NCBI GenBank assembly: GCA_937896665.1
Contig: CALBNS010000038.1
Coordinates: 1 to 31,640, forward strand
Length of the DNA stretch: 31,640 bases
Direction of reading: 5' to 3'
Source of the DNA: an uncultured Clostridia bacterium
GTDB taxonomy: Bacteria; Bacillota; Clostridia; Lachnospirales; Lachnospiraceae
A model generated the notes under the pieces. It worked only from the letters and a program-made list of their open reading frames with translations. It made no database searches and was not told the DNA's origin. Of the stretch, positions 7,488 to 14,860 are shown in pieces (within the stretch, counting starts at the first letter, position 1; the number at the start of each line of letters is the position of its first letter). A program made the translations under genes and the position numbers.

Positions 7488-8330
7488 ATGGGAATTAAAA
7501 CATATCGCCCATATACACCTTCCAGAAGACATATGACTGGCTCTGATTTCTCAGAGGTAACAAAGACAACTCCAGAGAAGTCGTTATTAGCTTCAAAGAG
7601 CAGAACAGCCGGTCGTAACAATCAAGGAAAAATCACAGTAAGACACCGCGGAGGCGGAGCTAAGAGAAAATATAGAATCATCGACTTCAAGAGAAGAAAA
7701 GATGGTATTCCGGCAACAGTAATCGGTATTGAATATGATCCAAACAGAACAGCTAATATCGCGCTTATCTGCTATGCAGACGGTGAAAAAGCATACATCC
7801 TTGCACCACAAGGTTTAACAGATGGAATGAAAGTTATGAACGGACCGGAAGCTGAAGTTAGAGTAGGTAACTGCTTACCACTTTCTGAAATCCCGGTAGG
7901 TACACAAATTCATAACATCGAGTTATACCCAGGTAAAGGTGGACAGTTAGTACGTTCAGCTGGTAACAGCGCTCAGTTAATGGCTAAAGAAGGAAAATAT
8001 GCAACACTTCGTTTGCCATCAGGTGAAATGAGAATGGTACCAATCGTTTGTAGAGCATCTATCGGTGTTGTAGGAAATGGTGACCACAACCTGGTTAACA
8101 TTGGTAAAGCGGGACGTAAACGTCACATGGGTATCAGACCTACAGTACGTGGTTCTGTAATGAACCCTAACGACCATCCACATGGTGGTGGTGAAGGTAA
8201 GACAGGTATCGGTCGTCCAGGTCCATGTACACCTTGGGGCAAACCAGCACTTGGTCTTAAGACTAGAAAGAAAAACAAACAGTCTAATAAGTTAATCGTA
8301 AGAAGAAGAGACGGTAAAGGTATCAAATAA
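7488..8330 (+). CDS. rplB: 50S ribosomal protein L2
   Basis: L2 is needed for subunit joining and peptidyl transfer. The start at 7488 (MGIKTYRPYTPSRR) follows GAAAGGAG by eight bases; an in-frame TTG at 7470 would add six unconserved residues. The product is 280 residues, near the family norm. It shows the RNA-binding GRNNQGKITVRHRGGG segment and the C-terminal signature NPNDHPHGGGEGKTGIGR with the conserved active-region histidine, then PGPCTPWGKP. Confidence 0.98.
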   Translation: MGIKTYRPYTPSRRHMTGSDFSEVTKTTPEKSLLASKSRTAGRNNQGKITVRHRGGGAKRKYRIIDFKRRKDGIPATVIGIEYDPNRTANIALICYADGEKAYILAPQGLTDGMKVMNGPEAEVRVGNCLPLSEIPVGTQIHNIELYPGKGGQLVRSAGNSAQLMAKEGKYATLRLPSGEMRMVPIVCRASIGVVGNGDHNLVNIGKAGRKRHMGIRPTVRGSVMNPNDHPHGGGEGKTGIGRPGPCTPWGKPALGLKTRKKNKQSNKLIVRRRDGKGIK

Positions 8331-8356
8331 ATCAGTTTATAAGGAGGTTAGAACCT

Positions 8357-8638
8357 ATGGCTCGCTCACTTAAAAAAGGACCATTCGCGGACGAGAGCTT
8401 ACTTAAGAAAGTAAGAGCTTTGAACGAATCAGGTGAAAAAACAGTTATTAAAACTTGGTCACGTCGTTCAACGATCTTCCCAATGATGGTTGGACATACA
8501 ATCGCAGTTCATGACGGAAGAAAACATGTGCCTGTATACGTAACGGAAGATATGGTTGGACACAAACTTGGAGAGTTTGTTGCAACAAGAACATATAGAG
8601 GACATGGAAAAGACGAAAAGAAATCAAGAGTACGTTAA
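8357..8638 (+). CDS. rpsS: 30S ribosomal protein S19
   Basis: S19 binds 16S rRNA in the head with S13, close to the A-site tRNA. The 93-residue product begins MARSLKKGPFADESLLKK and contains the diagnostic WSRRSTIFPMMVGHTIAVH and GEFVATRTYRGH stretches. A strong AAGGAGG site precedes it. Length and ends are as expected. Confidence 0.98.
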   Translation: MARSLKKGPFADESLLKKVRALNESGEKTVIKTWSRRSTIFPMMVGHTIAVHDGRKHVPVYVTEDMVGHKLGEFVATRTYRGHGKDEKKSRVR

Positions 8639-8668
8639 TAAATCGTAATTTGAAAGGAGGGTTCATCC

Positions 8669-9055
8669 ATGGCAAAAGGACATAGATCCCAAATCAAAAG
8701 AGAGAGAAATGCTAATAAAGACACTAGACCATCAGCTAAGTTATCTTATGCTAGAGTTTCAGTTCAGAAAGCATGTTTCGTATTAGATGCCATCAGAGGT
8801 AAGGATGTACAAACAGCACTTGGTATTTTAACATACAATCCAAGATATGCTTCTAGTTTAATAAAGAAATTATTAGAATCAGCAATCGCAAATGCTGAAA
8901 ATAACAACGGTATGAATGTTGAAAACCTTTATATTGAAGAATGCTACGCAAATAAGGGACCAACAATGAAGAGAGTTAGACCGAGAGCACAAGGTAGAGC
9001 TTACAGAATCGAGAAGAGAATGAGCCACATTACATTAGTGCTTAATGAGAGATAA
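8669..9055 (+). CDS. rplV: 50S ribosomal protein L22
   Basis: L22 contacts all domains of 23S rRNA and its long loop lines the exit tunnel, where changes give macrolide resistance. The 128-residue product has the core KLSYARVSVQKACFVLDAIR and the tunnel-hairpin region KRVRPRAQGRAYRIEKRMSH, with no tunnel-loop insertion or deletion evident by eye. The N-terminus carries about 20 extra basic residues compared with short forms of the family. The AAAGGAGG site is eight or so bases before the ATG. Confidence 0.97.
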   Translation: MAKGHRSQIKRERNANKDTRPSAKLSYARVSVQKACFVLDAIRGKDVQTALGILTYNPRYASSLIKKLLESAIANAENNNGMNVENLYIEECYANKGPTMKRVRPRAQGRAYRIEKRMSHITLVLNER

Positions 9056-9066
9056 GGAGGAAGAGT

Positions 9067-9723
9067 ATGGGACAGAAAGTTAATCCTCATGGCTTGAGAG
9101 TCGGTGTGATCAAAGATTGGGATTCTAAATGGTACGCAGAAGAAAAATTTGCTGATTACTTAGTAGAAGACCACAAAATCAGAACATTTCTGAAGAAAAA
9201 ATTATACAGCGCCGGAGTTTCTAAGATTGAAATCGAAAGAGCTTCTGACCGCGTTAAAATTATCATTTTCACAGCTAAACCGGGTGTAGTAATCGGTAAA
9301 GGCGGAGCTGAAATTGAAAAAGTAAAAAAAGAACTTCAACAATTTACAGATAAGAAATTAGTTGTTGATATCAAAGAAATCAAGAGACCAGACAAAGATG
9401 CTCAGTTAGTAGCAGAAAATATTGCGTTACAGTTAGAAAACCGTATTTCATTCAGACGTGCTATGAAATCTTGCATGTCAAGAACAATGAAGGCTGGTGC
9501 ACTTGGTATCAAAGCTGCTTGTTCAGGTCGTTTAGGTGGTGCTGATATGGCTCGTACAGAGTTCTACAGCGAAGGCACTATTCCACTTCAGACACTTAGA
9601 GCAGATATCGATTATGGATTCGCTGAGGCAGACACAACTTACGGTAAAGTAGGTGTTAAAGTCTGGGTATATAAAGGCGAAGTTCTTCCAACTAAAGCAA
9701 CTAAGGAAGGGAGCGATAAATAA
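9067..9723 (+). CDS. rpsC: 30S ribosomal protein S3
   Basis: S3 forms part of the mRNA entry channel. The 218-residue product opens MGQKVNPHGLRVGVIKDW, contains a KH RNA-binding domain with its GxxG loop (VVIGKGGAEIEKVKKEL, near residue 75) and the C-terminal signature ADMARTEFYSEGTIPLQ. It starts 11 bases after rplV within a run of closely packed genes. Confidence 0.98.
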   Translation: MGQKVNPHGLRVGVIKDWDSKWYAEEKFADYLVEDHKIRTFLKKKLYSAGVSKIEIERASDRVKIIIFTAKPGVVIGKGGAEIEKVKKELQQFTDKKLVVDIKEIKRPDKDAQLVAENIALQLENRISFRRAMKSCMSRTMKAGALGIKAACSGRLGGADMARTEFYSEGTIPLQTLRADIDYGFAEADTTYGKVGVKVWVYKGEVLPTKATKEGSDK

Positions 9724-9725
9724 TT

Positions 9726-10163
9726 ATGTTAATGCCAAAGAGAGTAAAACGTCGTAAACAATTCCGTGGTTCTATGAAAGGAAAAGCTTTACGTGGAAAT
9801 AAAATCACAAATGGTGAATTTGGTCTTGTTGCAACTGAACCATGCTGGATTCGTTCTAACCAAATCGAAGCAGCCCGTATTGCTATGACTCGTTATATCA
9901 AACGTGGTGGTAAAGTTTGGATCAAGATTTTCCCAGACAAACCTGTAACTACAAAACCAGCTGAAACACGTATGGGTTCTGGTAAAGGAACTTTAGAATA
10001 CTGGGTAGCAGTTGTTAAACCAGGACGTGTAATGTTCGAGCTTTCAGGAGTACCTGAAGAAGTAGCACGTGAAGCATTACGTCTTGCTATGCACAAATTA
10101 CCTTGTAAATGTAAGATCGTTTCACGCGAAGACTTAGAAGGCGGTGATAACAGTGAAAATTAA
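9726..10163 (+). CDS. rplP: 50S ribosomal protein L16
   Basis: L16 helps to position A-site tRNA and is essential for late 50S maturation. The product begins MLMPKRVKRRKQFRG, matching the MLxPKRVKxR pattern of the family, so the first ATG is kept. It has 145 residues, with TRYIKRGGKVWIKIFPDKP and RMGSGKGTLEYWVAVVKPGR as signatures. It begins two bases after rpsC and its end overlaps the rpmC start. Confidence 0.97.
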   Translation: MLMPKRVKRRKQFRGSMKGKALRGNKITNGEFGLVATEPCWIRSNQIEAARIAMTRYIKRGGKVWIKIFPDKPVTTKPAETRMGSGKGTLEYWVAVVKPGRVMFELSGVPEEVAREALRLAMHKLPCKCKIVSREDLEGGDNSEN

Positions 10164-10359
10164 TAAATTCGTAGAAGATTTAAAATCAAAATCAGTTGCG
10201 CAATTGAATGAAGAATTAGTAGCTGCTAAAAAGGAACTTTTCAACTTAAGATTCCAAAACGCAACAAATCAATTAGAAAACACAAGCAGAATTAAAGAAG
10301 TAAGAAGAAATATCGCTAGAATTCAAACAGCTATTACAGCAGCTTCTAAGGCTGAGTAA
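10153..10359 (+). CDS. rpmC: 50S ribosomal protein L29
   Basis: L29 lies beside L23 near the tunnel exit. The GTG at 10153 is preferred over the upstream in-frame GTG at 10144: it gives MKINKFVEDLKSKS and leaves GAAGGCGG at good spacing inside the end of rplP. The 68-residue product has the two-helix pattern with the diagnostic KELFNLRFQNATNQLENTSR. It overlaps rplP by 11 bases, so it is translationally coupled. Confidence 0.95.
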   Translation: MKINKFVEDLKSKSVAQLNEELVAAKKELFNLRFQNATNQLENTSRIKEVRRNIARIQTAITAASKAE

Positions 10360-10381
10360 TTTCTAGAAAGGAGATATTATC

Positions 10382-10636
10382 GTGGAAAGAAATCTTAGAA
10401 AAACACGTGTTGGTAAAGTTGTCAGCAATAAGATGGACAAAACAATCGTTGTTGCAGTAGAAGATCATGTTAAACACCCTCTTTACAACAAAATCGTAAA
10501 GAGAACATACAAATTGAAAGCGCATGATGAAGAAAATGTATGTAACATCGGAGATAAAGTAAAAGTTATGGAAACAAGACCATTATCTAAAGATAAGAGA
10601 TGGAGACTTGTTGAAGTTATGGAAAAAGTAAAATAG
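10382..10636 (+). CDS. rpsQ: 30S ribosomal protein S17
   Basis: S17 is a primary 16S rRNA-binding protein with an OB fold. The GTG start follows GAAAGGAG. The 84-residue product has the signatures RKTRVGKVVSNKMDKTIVV and HPLYNKIVKRTYKLKAHDE, then VKVMETRPLSKDKRWRLVE. It is of normal length. Confidence 0.97.
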   Translation: MERNLRKTRVGKVVSNKMDKTIVVAVEDHVKHPLYNKIVKRTYKLKAHDEENVCNIGDKVKVMETRPLSKDKRWRLVEVMEKVK

Positions 10637-10657
10637 TATTGAAGGAGGTTTACCTGC

Positions 10658-11026
10658 ATGATACAGCAAGAAAGTAGACTTAAAGTAGCCGACAATACAG
10701 GTGCTAAAGAATTACTTTGCATTCGTGTATTGGGTGGTTCTACCAGAAGATATGCAAACATTGGTGATGTAATCGTAGCCAGCGTTAAAGATGCAACACC
10801 AGGTGGTGTTGTAAAAAAAGGTGATGTAGTAAAAGCTGTAGTTGTACGTACTGTAAAAGGTGCTCGTCGTAAAGACGGTTCTTACATCAAATTTGATGAA
10901 AATGCAGCAGTTATTATTAAAGATGACAAAAACCCAAGAGGAACTCGTATTTTTGGACCAGTAGCAAGAGAACTTCGTGAAAAACAATTCATGAAAATCG
11001 TTTCTCTGGCTCCAGAAGTATTATAA
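10658..11026 (+). CDS. rplN: 50S ribosomal protein L14
   Basis: L14 binds 23S rRNA and takes part in intersubunit bridges; it is also the target of the silencing factor RsfS in bacteria. The 122-residue product is full length and carries MIQQESRLKVADNTGAKEL, the KKGDVVKAVVVRTVKGARR segment and the C-terminal GTRIFGPVARELREKQFMK. An AAGGAGG site precedes the ATG. Confidence 0.98.
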   Translation: MIQQESRLKVADNTGAKELLCIRVLGGSTRRYANIGDVIVASVKDATPGGVVKKGDVVKAVVVRTVKGARRKDGSYIKFDENAAVIIKDDKNPRGTRIFGPVARELREKQFMKIVSLAPEVL

Positions 11027-11039
11027 GGAGGTACCGAAT

Positions 11040-11351
11040 ATGTCAACTATGAAAATCAAAAAAGGTGATATGGTTAAAGTTATCGCCGGAAAAGATAAAG
11101 ACAAAGAAGGCAAAGTTATCGCTGTAAGCAAAGAAAATAACACAGTTTTAGTTGAAGGCGTTAACATGCTTACAAAGCACACAAAACCAAGTGCTGCAAA
11201 CCAGAATGGTGGAATCGTTCACCAAGAAGGACCTATTGATGCTTCAAACGTAATGTACATTCATAAAGGAAAAGCTACAAGAGTAGGTTTCAAAATGAAT
11301 GGAGAAAAGAAAGTACGTTTTGCAAAATCAACAGGTGAAGTTATTGATTAA
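11040..11351 (+). CDS. rplX: 50S ribosomal protein L24
   Basis: L24 initiates large-subunit assembly and sits near the tunnel exit. The 103-residue product contains an N-terminal KOW motif (KKGDMVKVIAGKDKDKEGKV) and the conserved VEGVNMLTKHTKPS segment. It starts 13 bases after rplN with AAGGAGG directly upstream. Confidence 0.97.
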   Translation: MSTMKIKKGDMVKVIAGKDKDKEGKVIAVSKENNTVLVEGVNMLTKHTKPSAANQNGGIVHQEGPIDASNVMYIHKGKATRVGFKMNGEKKVRFAKSTGEVID

Positions 11352-11374
11352 TCCAAGGAAGGAGGAACAGAACT

Positions 11375-11914
11375 TTGAATAGACTTAAAGAAATGTACCA
11401 AAATGAGATCGTTGATGCAATGATTAAAAAGTTTGGTTATAAGAATATTATGGAAGTGCCAAAACTCGATAAAGTAGTTATCAACATGGGTGTTGGCGAA
11501 GCAAAAGATAATCACAAAGTGTTAGATTCAGCAGTTGCTGATCTTGAAAAAATCACAGGTCAGAAAGCTATTGTCACAAAAGCTAGAAAGTCAGTAGCTA
11601 ACTTCAAAATCAGAGAAGGTATGGCTATTGGATGTAAAGTTACATTAAGAGGCGAAAAAATGTATGAGTTTGTTGACCGTTTGGTTAACTTAGCATTACC
11701 TCGTGTACGTGACTTTAGAGGTGTTAATCCTAACGCATTTGACGGAAGAGGTAACTATGCTCTTGGTATCAAAGAACAATTAATTTTCCCTGAAATCGAA
11801 TACGATAAGATTGATAAGGTAAGAGGTATGGACGTAATCTTTGTTACAACTGCTAAGACAGACGAAGAGGCTCGTGAGTTATTGAAATTATTCAATATGC
11901 CATTTACAAAATAG
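11375..11914 (+). CDS. rplE: 50S ribosomal protein L5
   Basis: L5 brings 5S rRNA to the large subunit and contacts P-site tRNA. The TTG start follows AAGGAGG by about eight bases and gives MNRLKEMYQNEIVDAM. The 179-residue product shows PKLDKVVINMGVGEAKDN, the KARKSVANFKIREG loop and RDFRGVNPNAFDGRGNY. The rare TTG start may lower its initiation relative to its neighbours. Confidence 0.97.
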   Translation: MNRLKEMYQNEIVDAMIKKFGYKNIMEVPKLDKVVINMGVGEAKDNHKVLDSAVADLEKITGQKAIVTKARKSVANFKIREGMAIGCKVTLRGEKMYEFVDRLVNLALPRVRDFRGVNPNAFDGRGNYALGIKEQLIFPEIEYDKIDKVRGMDVIFVTTAKTDEEARELLKLFNMPFTK

Positions 11915-11931
11915 TAGGGAGGAAATATTTC

Positions 11932-12117
11932 ATGGCAAAAACATCTATGAAAATCAAACAACAACGTAAACAAAAATTCTCTACTAGAGAGTATAATCGT
12001 TGTAGAATCTGTGGTCGTCCACATGCATATTTAAGAAAATACGGAATTTGTAGAGTATGTTTCCGTGAATTAGCATACAAAGGACAGATTCCGGGTGTTA
12101 AGAAAGCAAGCTGGTAG
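11932..12117 (+). CDS. rpsZ: 30S ribosomal protein S14, zinc-binding form
   Basis: This short 61-residue S14 carries a zinc ribbon: CRIC near residue 24 and CRVC near residue 40. It corresponds to the type Z (C+) paralogue of Firmicutes and other thermophile-related lineages rather than the longer zinc-free rpsN. It binds 16S rRNA in the head. A GGGAGG site lies upstream. Using the zinc form in the main operon implies a zinc-replete default. Confidence 0.97.
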   Translation: MAKTSMKIKQQRKQKFSTREYNRCRICGRPHAYLRKYGICRVCFRELAYKGQIPGVKKASW

Positions 12118-12157
12118 GCTTCCATAGAAGGAGAAAATAGTTAGGAGGATAACAAGA

Positions 12158-12559
12158 ATGACAATGTCAGATCCAATCGCAGATATGCTTACAAGAATTC
12201 GTAATGCGAATACTGCTAAACATGATACAGTAGATGTTCCGGCGTCTAAAATGAAAATTGCTATCGCTGATATTCTTTTAAACGAAGGTTACATCACAAA
12301 ATATGACATCGTAGAAGATGGAAGTTTTAAGACAATCCGTATCACATTAAAATACGGAGCAGACAAAAATGAAAAAGTTATTTCAGGTCTTAAGAGAATT
12401 TCAAAACCAGGTCTTCGTGTATACGCAAGCAAGGATGAACTTCCAAGAGTATTAGGCGGACTTGGAACAGCTATTATTTCAACAAACCAAGGTGTTATCA
12501 CAGATAAACAAGCAAGAAAACTTAACGTAGGTGGAGAAGTTCTTTGCTTCGTGTGGTAG
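12158..12559 (+). CDS. rpsH: 30S ribosomal protein S8
   Basis: S8 is a primary 16S rRNA-binding protein and in Escherichia coli represses the spc operon by binding its mRNA. The 133-residue product has SDPIADMLTRIRNANTAKH and the C-terminal GVITDKQARKLNVGGEVLC. The first ATG (MTMSDPI) sits nine bases from AGGAGG, better than the ATG two codons later. It is followed by the longest untranslated spacer of the spc section. Confidence 0.97.
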   Translation: MTMSDPIADMLTRIRNANTAKHDTVDVPASKMKIAIADILLNEGYITKYDIVEDGSFKTIRITLKYGADKNEKVISGLKRISKPGLRVYASKDELPRVLGGLGTAIISTNQGVITDKQARKLNVGGEVLCFVW

Positions 12560-12749
12560 GCATTGAGCACTTGGTGAGTGCGAGCTGAAAGCGAGGTACG
12601 AACCTAGTGCGAAAGCCGTTCTTTGAGATTAGTGAAGCAGAGCCGTAGGCGAAAGCTGAACTTAGCGAAAAGAACATCATTAAAAACAGCAACTGAAAAC
12701 AGAACGGATACGGTCCGTTCCGAGAATTTAAGTGTAGGAGGTAAGAGGT
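12560..12749 (+). other. Structured 190-nt spacer between rpsH and rplF
   Basis: No ORF is credible. Three hairpins can be read: GCACTTGGT with ACCTAGTGC (12567-12575 and 12602-12610, one T-T mismatch); a 58-nt element closed by GTTCTTT and AAAGAAC (12618-12624 and 12669-12675); and GAACGGA-tacgg-TCCGTTC (12702-12720). The spacer is rich in GCGAA/GCGAG words. None of the hairpins has a T-run, so these are not typical terminators. The rplF AGGAGG site lies downstream and outside the stems. Confidence 0.6.
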
Positions 12750-13292
12750 ATGTCACGTATCGGAAGACTGCCAGTAGCAATTCCAGCAGGTGTAACTGTT
12801 GAAATCGCAGAAAATAACAAAGTGACTGTAAAAGGTCCTAAAGGAACTCTTGTAAGAGAACTTCCAGTAGAAATGGAAATCAAACAAGAAGGTGAAACAG
12901 TTGTAGTAACAAGACCAAATGATTTAAAGAGAATGAAATCATTACATGGTTTGACAAGAACATTAATTAACAACATGGTTGTTGGTGTAACTAACGGTTA
13001 CGAAAAAGTTCTTGAAATCAATGGTGTTGGTTACAGAGCTGCAAAATCAGGAAACAAATTAACATTAAGTTTAGGATACTCTCATCCAGTAGAAATGATT
13101 GATCCAGAAGGTGTTGAAACAGTACTTGAAGGTCAAAATAAGATCACTGTAAAAGGTATCGATAAAGAAAAAGTAGGCCAATACGCAGCTGAAATCAGAG
13201 ATAAAAGAAGACCAGAACCATATAAAGGTAAAGGTATTAAATATGCTGATGAAGTTATTAGACGTAAAGTTGGTAAGACTGGTAAAAAATAA
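12750..13292 (+). CDS. rplF: 50S ribosomal protein L6
   Basis: L6 stabilises the 50S subunit near the factor-binding site. The 180-residue product begins MSRIGRLPVAIPAGVTVEI and has two related domains; the second ends in the signature RRPEPYKGKGIKYADEVIRR. Length is typical. An AGGAGG site precedes the ATG. A folded 190-base spacer separates it from rpsH. Confidence 0.98.
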   Translation: MSRIGRLPVAIPAGVTVEIAENNKVTVKGPKGTLVRELPVEMEIKQEGETVVVTRPNDLKRMKSLHGLTRTLINNMVVGVTNGYEKVLEINGVGYRAAKSGNKLTLSLGYSHPVEMIDPEGVETVLEGQNKITVKGIDKEKVGQYAAEIRDKRRPEPYKGKGIKYADEVIRRKVGKTGKK

Positions 13293-13309
13293 TTAAGGAG
13301 AGTGTGAAA

Positions 13310-13678
13310 ATGGTTAGTAAAAAATCAAGAAGCGAAGTTCGTGTAAACAAACATAGAAAATTACGTAACCGTTTCAGCGGAACTGCTGAAAGACCACGTT
13401 TAGCTGTGTTTAGAAGTAATAATCATATGTATGCTCAAATTATTGACGATACAGTTGGAAAAACTCTGGTATCAGCATCTACTGTACAGAAAGAAGTAAA
13501 AGCTGAATTAGAAAAAACTAACAACGTTGATGCAGCAGCATATTTAGGAACAGTAATTGCTAAGAGAGCAATTGAAGCAGGTATTAACACTGTAGTATTT
13601 GACCGTGGTGGATTTATCTATCAGGGAAAAATTAAAGCATTAGCAGATGCAGCTAGAGAAGCTGGATTAGAATTTTAG
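13310..13678 (+). CDS. rplR: 50S ribosomal protein L18
   Basis: L18 binds 5S rRNA with L5. The ATG at 13310 is preferred (MVSKKSRSEVRVNKHRKLR) since AAGGAG lies nine bases upstream, whereas the GTG at 13304 is only three bases from it. The 122-residue product has RPRLAVFRSNNHMYAQIID and the C-terminal FDRGGFIYQGKIKALADAAR. Confidence 0.97.
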   Translation: MVSKKSRSEVRVNKHRKLRNRFSGTAERPRLAVFRSNNHMYAQIIDDTVGKTLVSASTVQKEVKAELEKTNNVDAAAYLGTVIAKRAIEAGINTVVFDRGGFIYQGKIKALADAAREAGLEF

Positions 13679-13692
13679 GAGGAGGAACACAC

Positions 13693-14202
13693 ATGAGACA
13701 AAATCGTATTGATGCTAGTCAATTAGAACTTACAGAAAAAGTGGTATCAATTAAACGTGTAACCAAAGTTGTTAAAGGTGGTCGTAACTTCAGATTCACA
13801 GCTTTAGTAGTTGTTGGTGATGGAAATGGCCATGTTGGTGCAGGTTTAGGAAAAGCTGCTGAAATTCCAGAAGCAATCCGTAAAGGAAAAGAAGATGCAA
13901 TGAAGAGACTTGTTTCTGTTGCATTAGATGAAAACGAAAGTATTACACATGATTTAATCGGTAAATTTGGTAGTGCATCTGTATTACTGAAAAAAGCTCC
14001 GGAAGGTACCGGAGTTATCGCTGGTGGTCCAGCGCGTGCGGTTATCGAACTTGCAGGTATCAAAAACATCCGTACAAAATCATTAGGTTCTAACAACAAA
14101 CAAAACGTTGTACTTGCTACAATTAATGGATTAAGTCAATTAAAAACTCCAGAAGAAGTAGCTAAGCTTCGCGGTAAATCTGTAGAAGAAATCTTAGGCT
14201 AA
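13693..14202 (+). CDS. rpsE: 30S ribosomal protein S5
   Basis: S5 contributes to decoding accuracy and spectinomycin sensitivity. The 169-residue product has the double-stranded-RNA-binding N-domain (VVSIKRVTKVVKGGRNFRF) followed by GDGNGHVGAGLGKAAEIPEA and the C-terminal GSNNKQNVVLATINGL. Spacing and GGAGGA site are regular. Confidence 0.98.
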   Translation: MRQNRIDASQLELTEKVVSIKRVTKVVKGGRNFRFTALVVVGDGNGHVGAGLGKAAEIPEAIRKGKEDAMKRLVSVALDENESITHDLIGKFGSASVLLKKAPEGTGVIAGGPARAVIELAGIKNIRTKSLGSNNKQNVVLATINGLSQLKTPEEVAKLRGKSVEEILG

Positions 14203-14216
14203 GGAGGAGATTACAA

Positions 14217-14396
14217 ATGGCAGAATTAAAAGTTACATTAGTAAAATCAACAATTGGTGCTGTACCAAAACACAAAAGAACAGTTGAAGCATTAGGTCTT
14301 AAAAAACTTAATAAAACAGTTATTTTACCAGACAATGCAGCAACGAGAGGTATGGTAAAACAAGTAGAACATTTAGTAAAAGTAGAAGAAGCTTAA
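14217..14396 (+). CDS. rpmD: 50S ribosomal protein L30
   Basis: This 59-residue gene lies in its expected place between rpsE and rplO. The product reads MAELKVTLVKSTIGAVPKHK at the start, then RTVEALGLKKLNKTVILPDN and a C-terminal RGMVKQVEHLVKVEEA, which is the full L30 fold. An AAGGAGG site precedes the ATG. L30 is a small peripheral 50S protein that contacts 23S and 5S rRNA. Confidence 0.95.
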   Translation: MAELKVTLVKSTIGAVPKHKRTVEALGLKKLNKTVILPDNAATRGMVKQVEHLVKVEEA

Positions 14397-14419
14397 TATT
14401 AAGATAAGGAGGTGGCACA

Positions 14420-14860
14420 ATGAACTTATCAAACTTAAGACCTGCTGAAGGTTCAAAACACAGTGATAATTTCAGAAGAGGCCGTGGACACGGTTCAGGA
14501 AATGGTAAGACTGCCGGTAAGGGACACAAAGGTCAAAAAGCTCGTTCTGGAGCTCCAAGACCAGGTTTCGAAGGTGGCCAGATGCCATTATACAGAAGAA
14601 TACCAAAGAGAGGTTTCACAAATAGAAACACAAAAGAAATCGTTGCTATCAACTTAAGTGCTTTAGAAGTATTTGAAAACGATTCAGTAGTTTCAGTAGA
14701 AACTTTAATCGAAGCAGGTATTGTAAAAAATCCTAGAGATGGAGTTAAAATTCTTGGAAATGGAGAATTAACTAAGAAACTTACAGTTAATGCCAATGCA
14801 TTCAGTGCTAGTGCAGTAGCTAAAATTGAGGCTCTTGGTGGAAAAGCTGAGGTGATCTAA
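14420..14860 (+). CDS. rplO: 50S ribosomal protein L15
   Basis: L15 is a late-assembly protein of the 50S subunit. The 146-residue product has the glycine- and arginine-rich N-terminal extension (RRGRGHGSGNGKTAGKGHKG and GFEGGQMPLYRRIPKRGF) and the globular C-terminal domain. AAGGAGG precedes the ATG. Its TAA shares its last base with the secY ATG. Confidence 0.97.
   Translation: MNLSNLRPAEGSKHSDNFRRGRGHGSGNGKTAGKGHKGQKARSGAPRPGFEGGQMPLYRRIPKRGFTNRNTKEIVAINLSALEVFENDSVVSVETLIEAGIVKNPRDGVKILGNGELTKKLTVNANAFSASAVAKIEALGGKAEVI

Noticed and set aside
12560..12749. Repeated GCGAA words read as a CRISPR or tandem repeat array
   Set aside because: The words are too short, unevenly spaced and lie inside imperfect hairpins; there is no repeat-spacer pattern.
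13719..14099. 126-codon reverse ORF in rpsE
   Set aside because: It is antisense to a highly conserved ribosomal protein gene and comes from codon bias.
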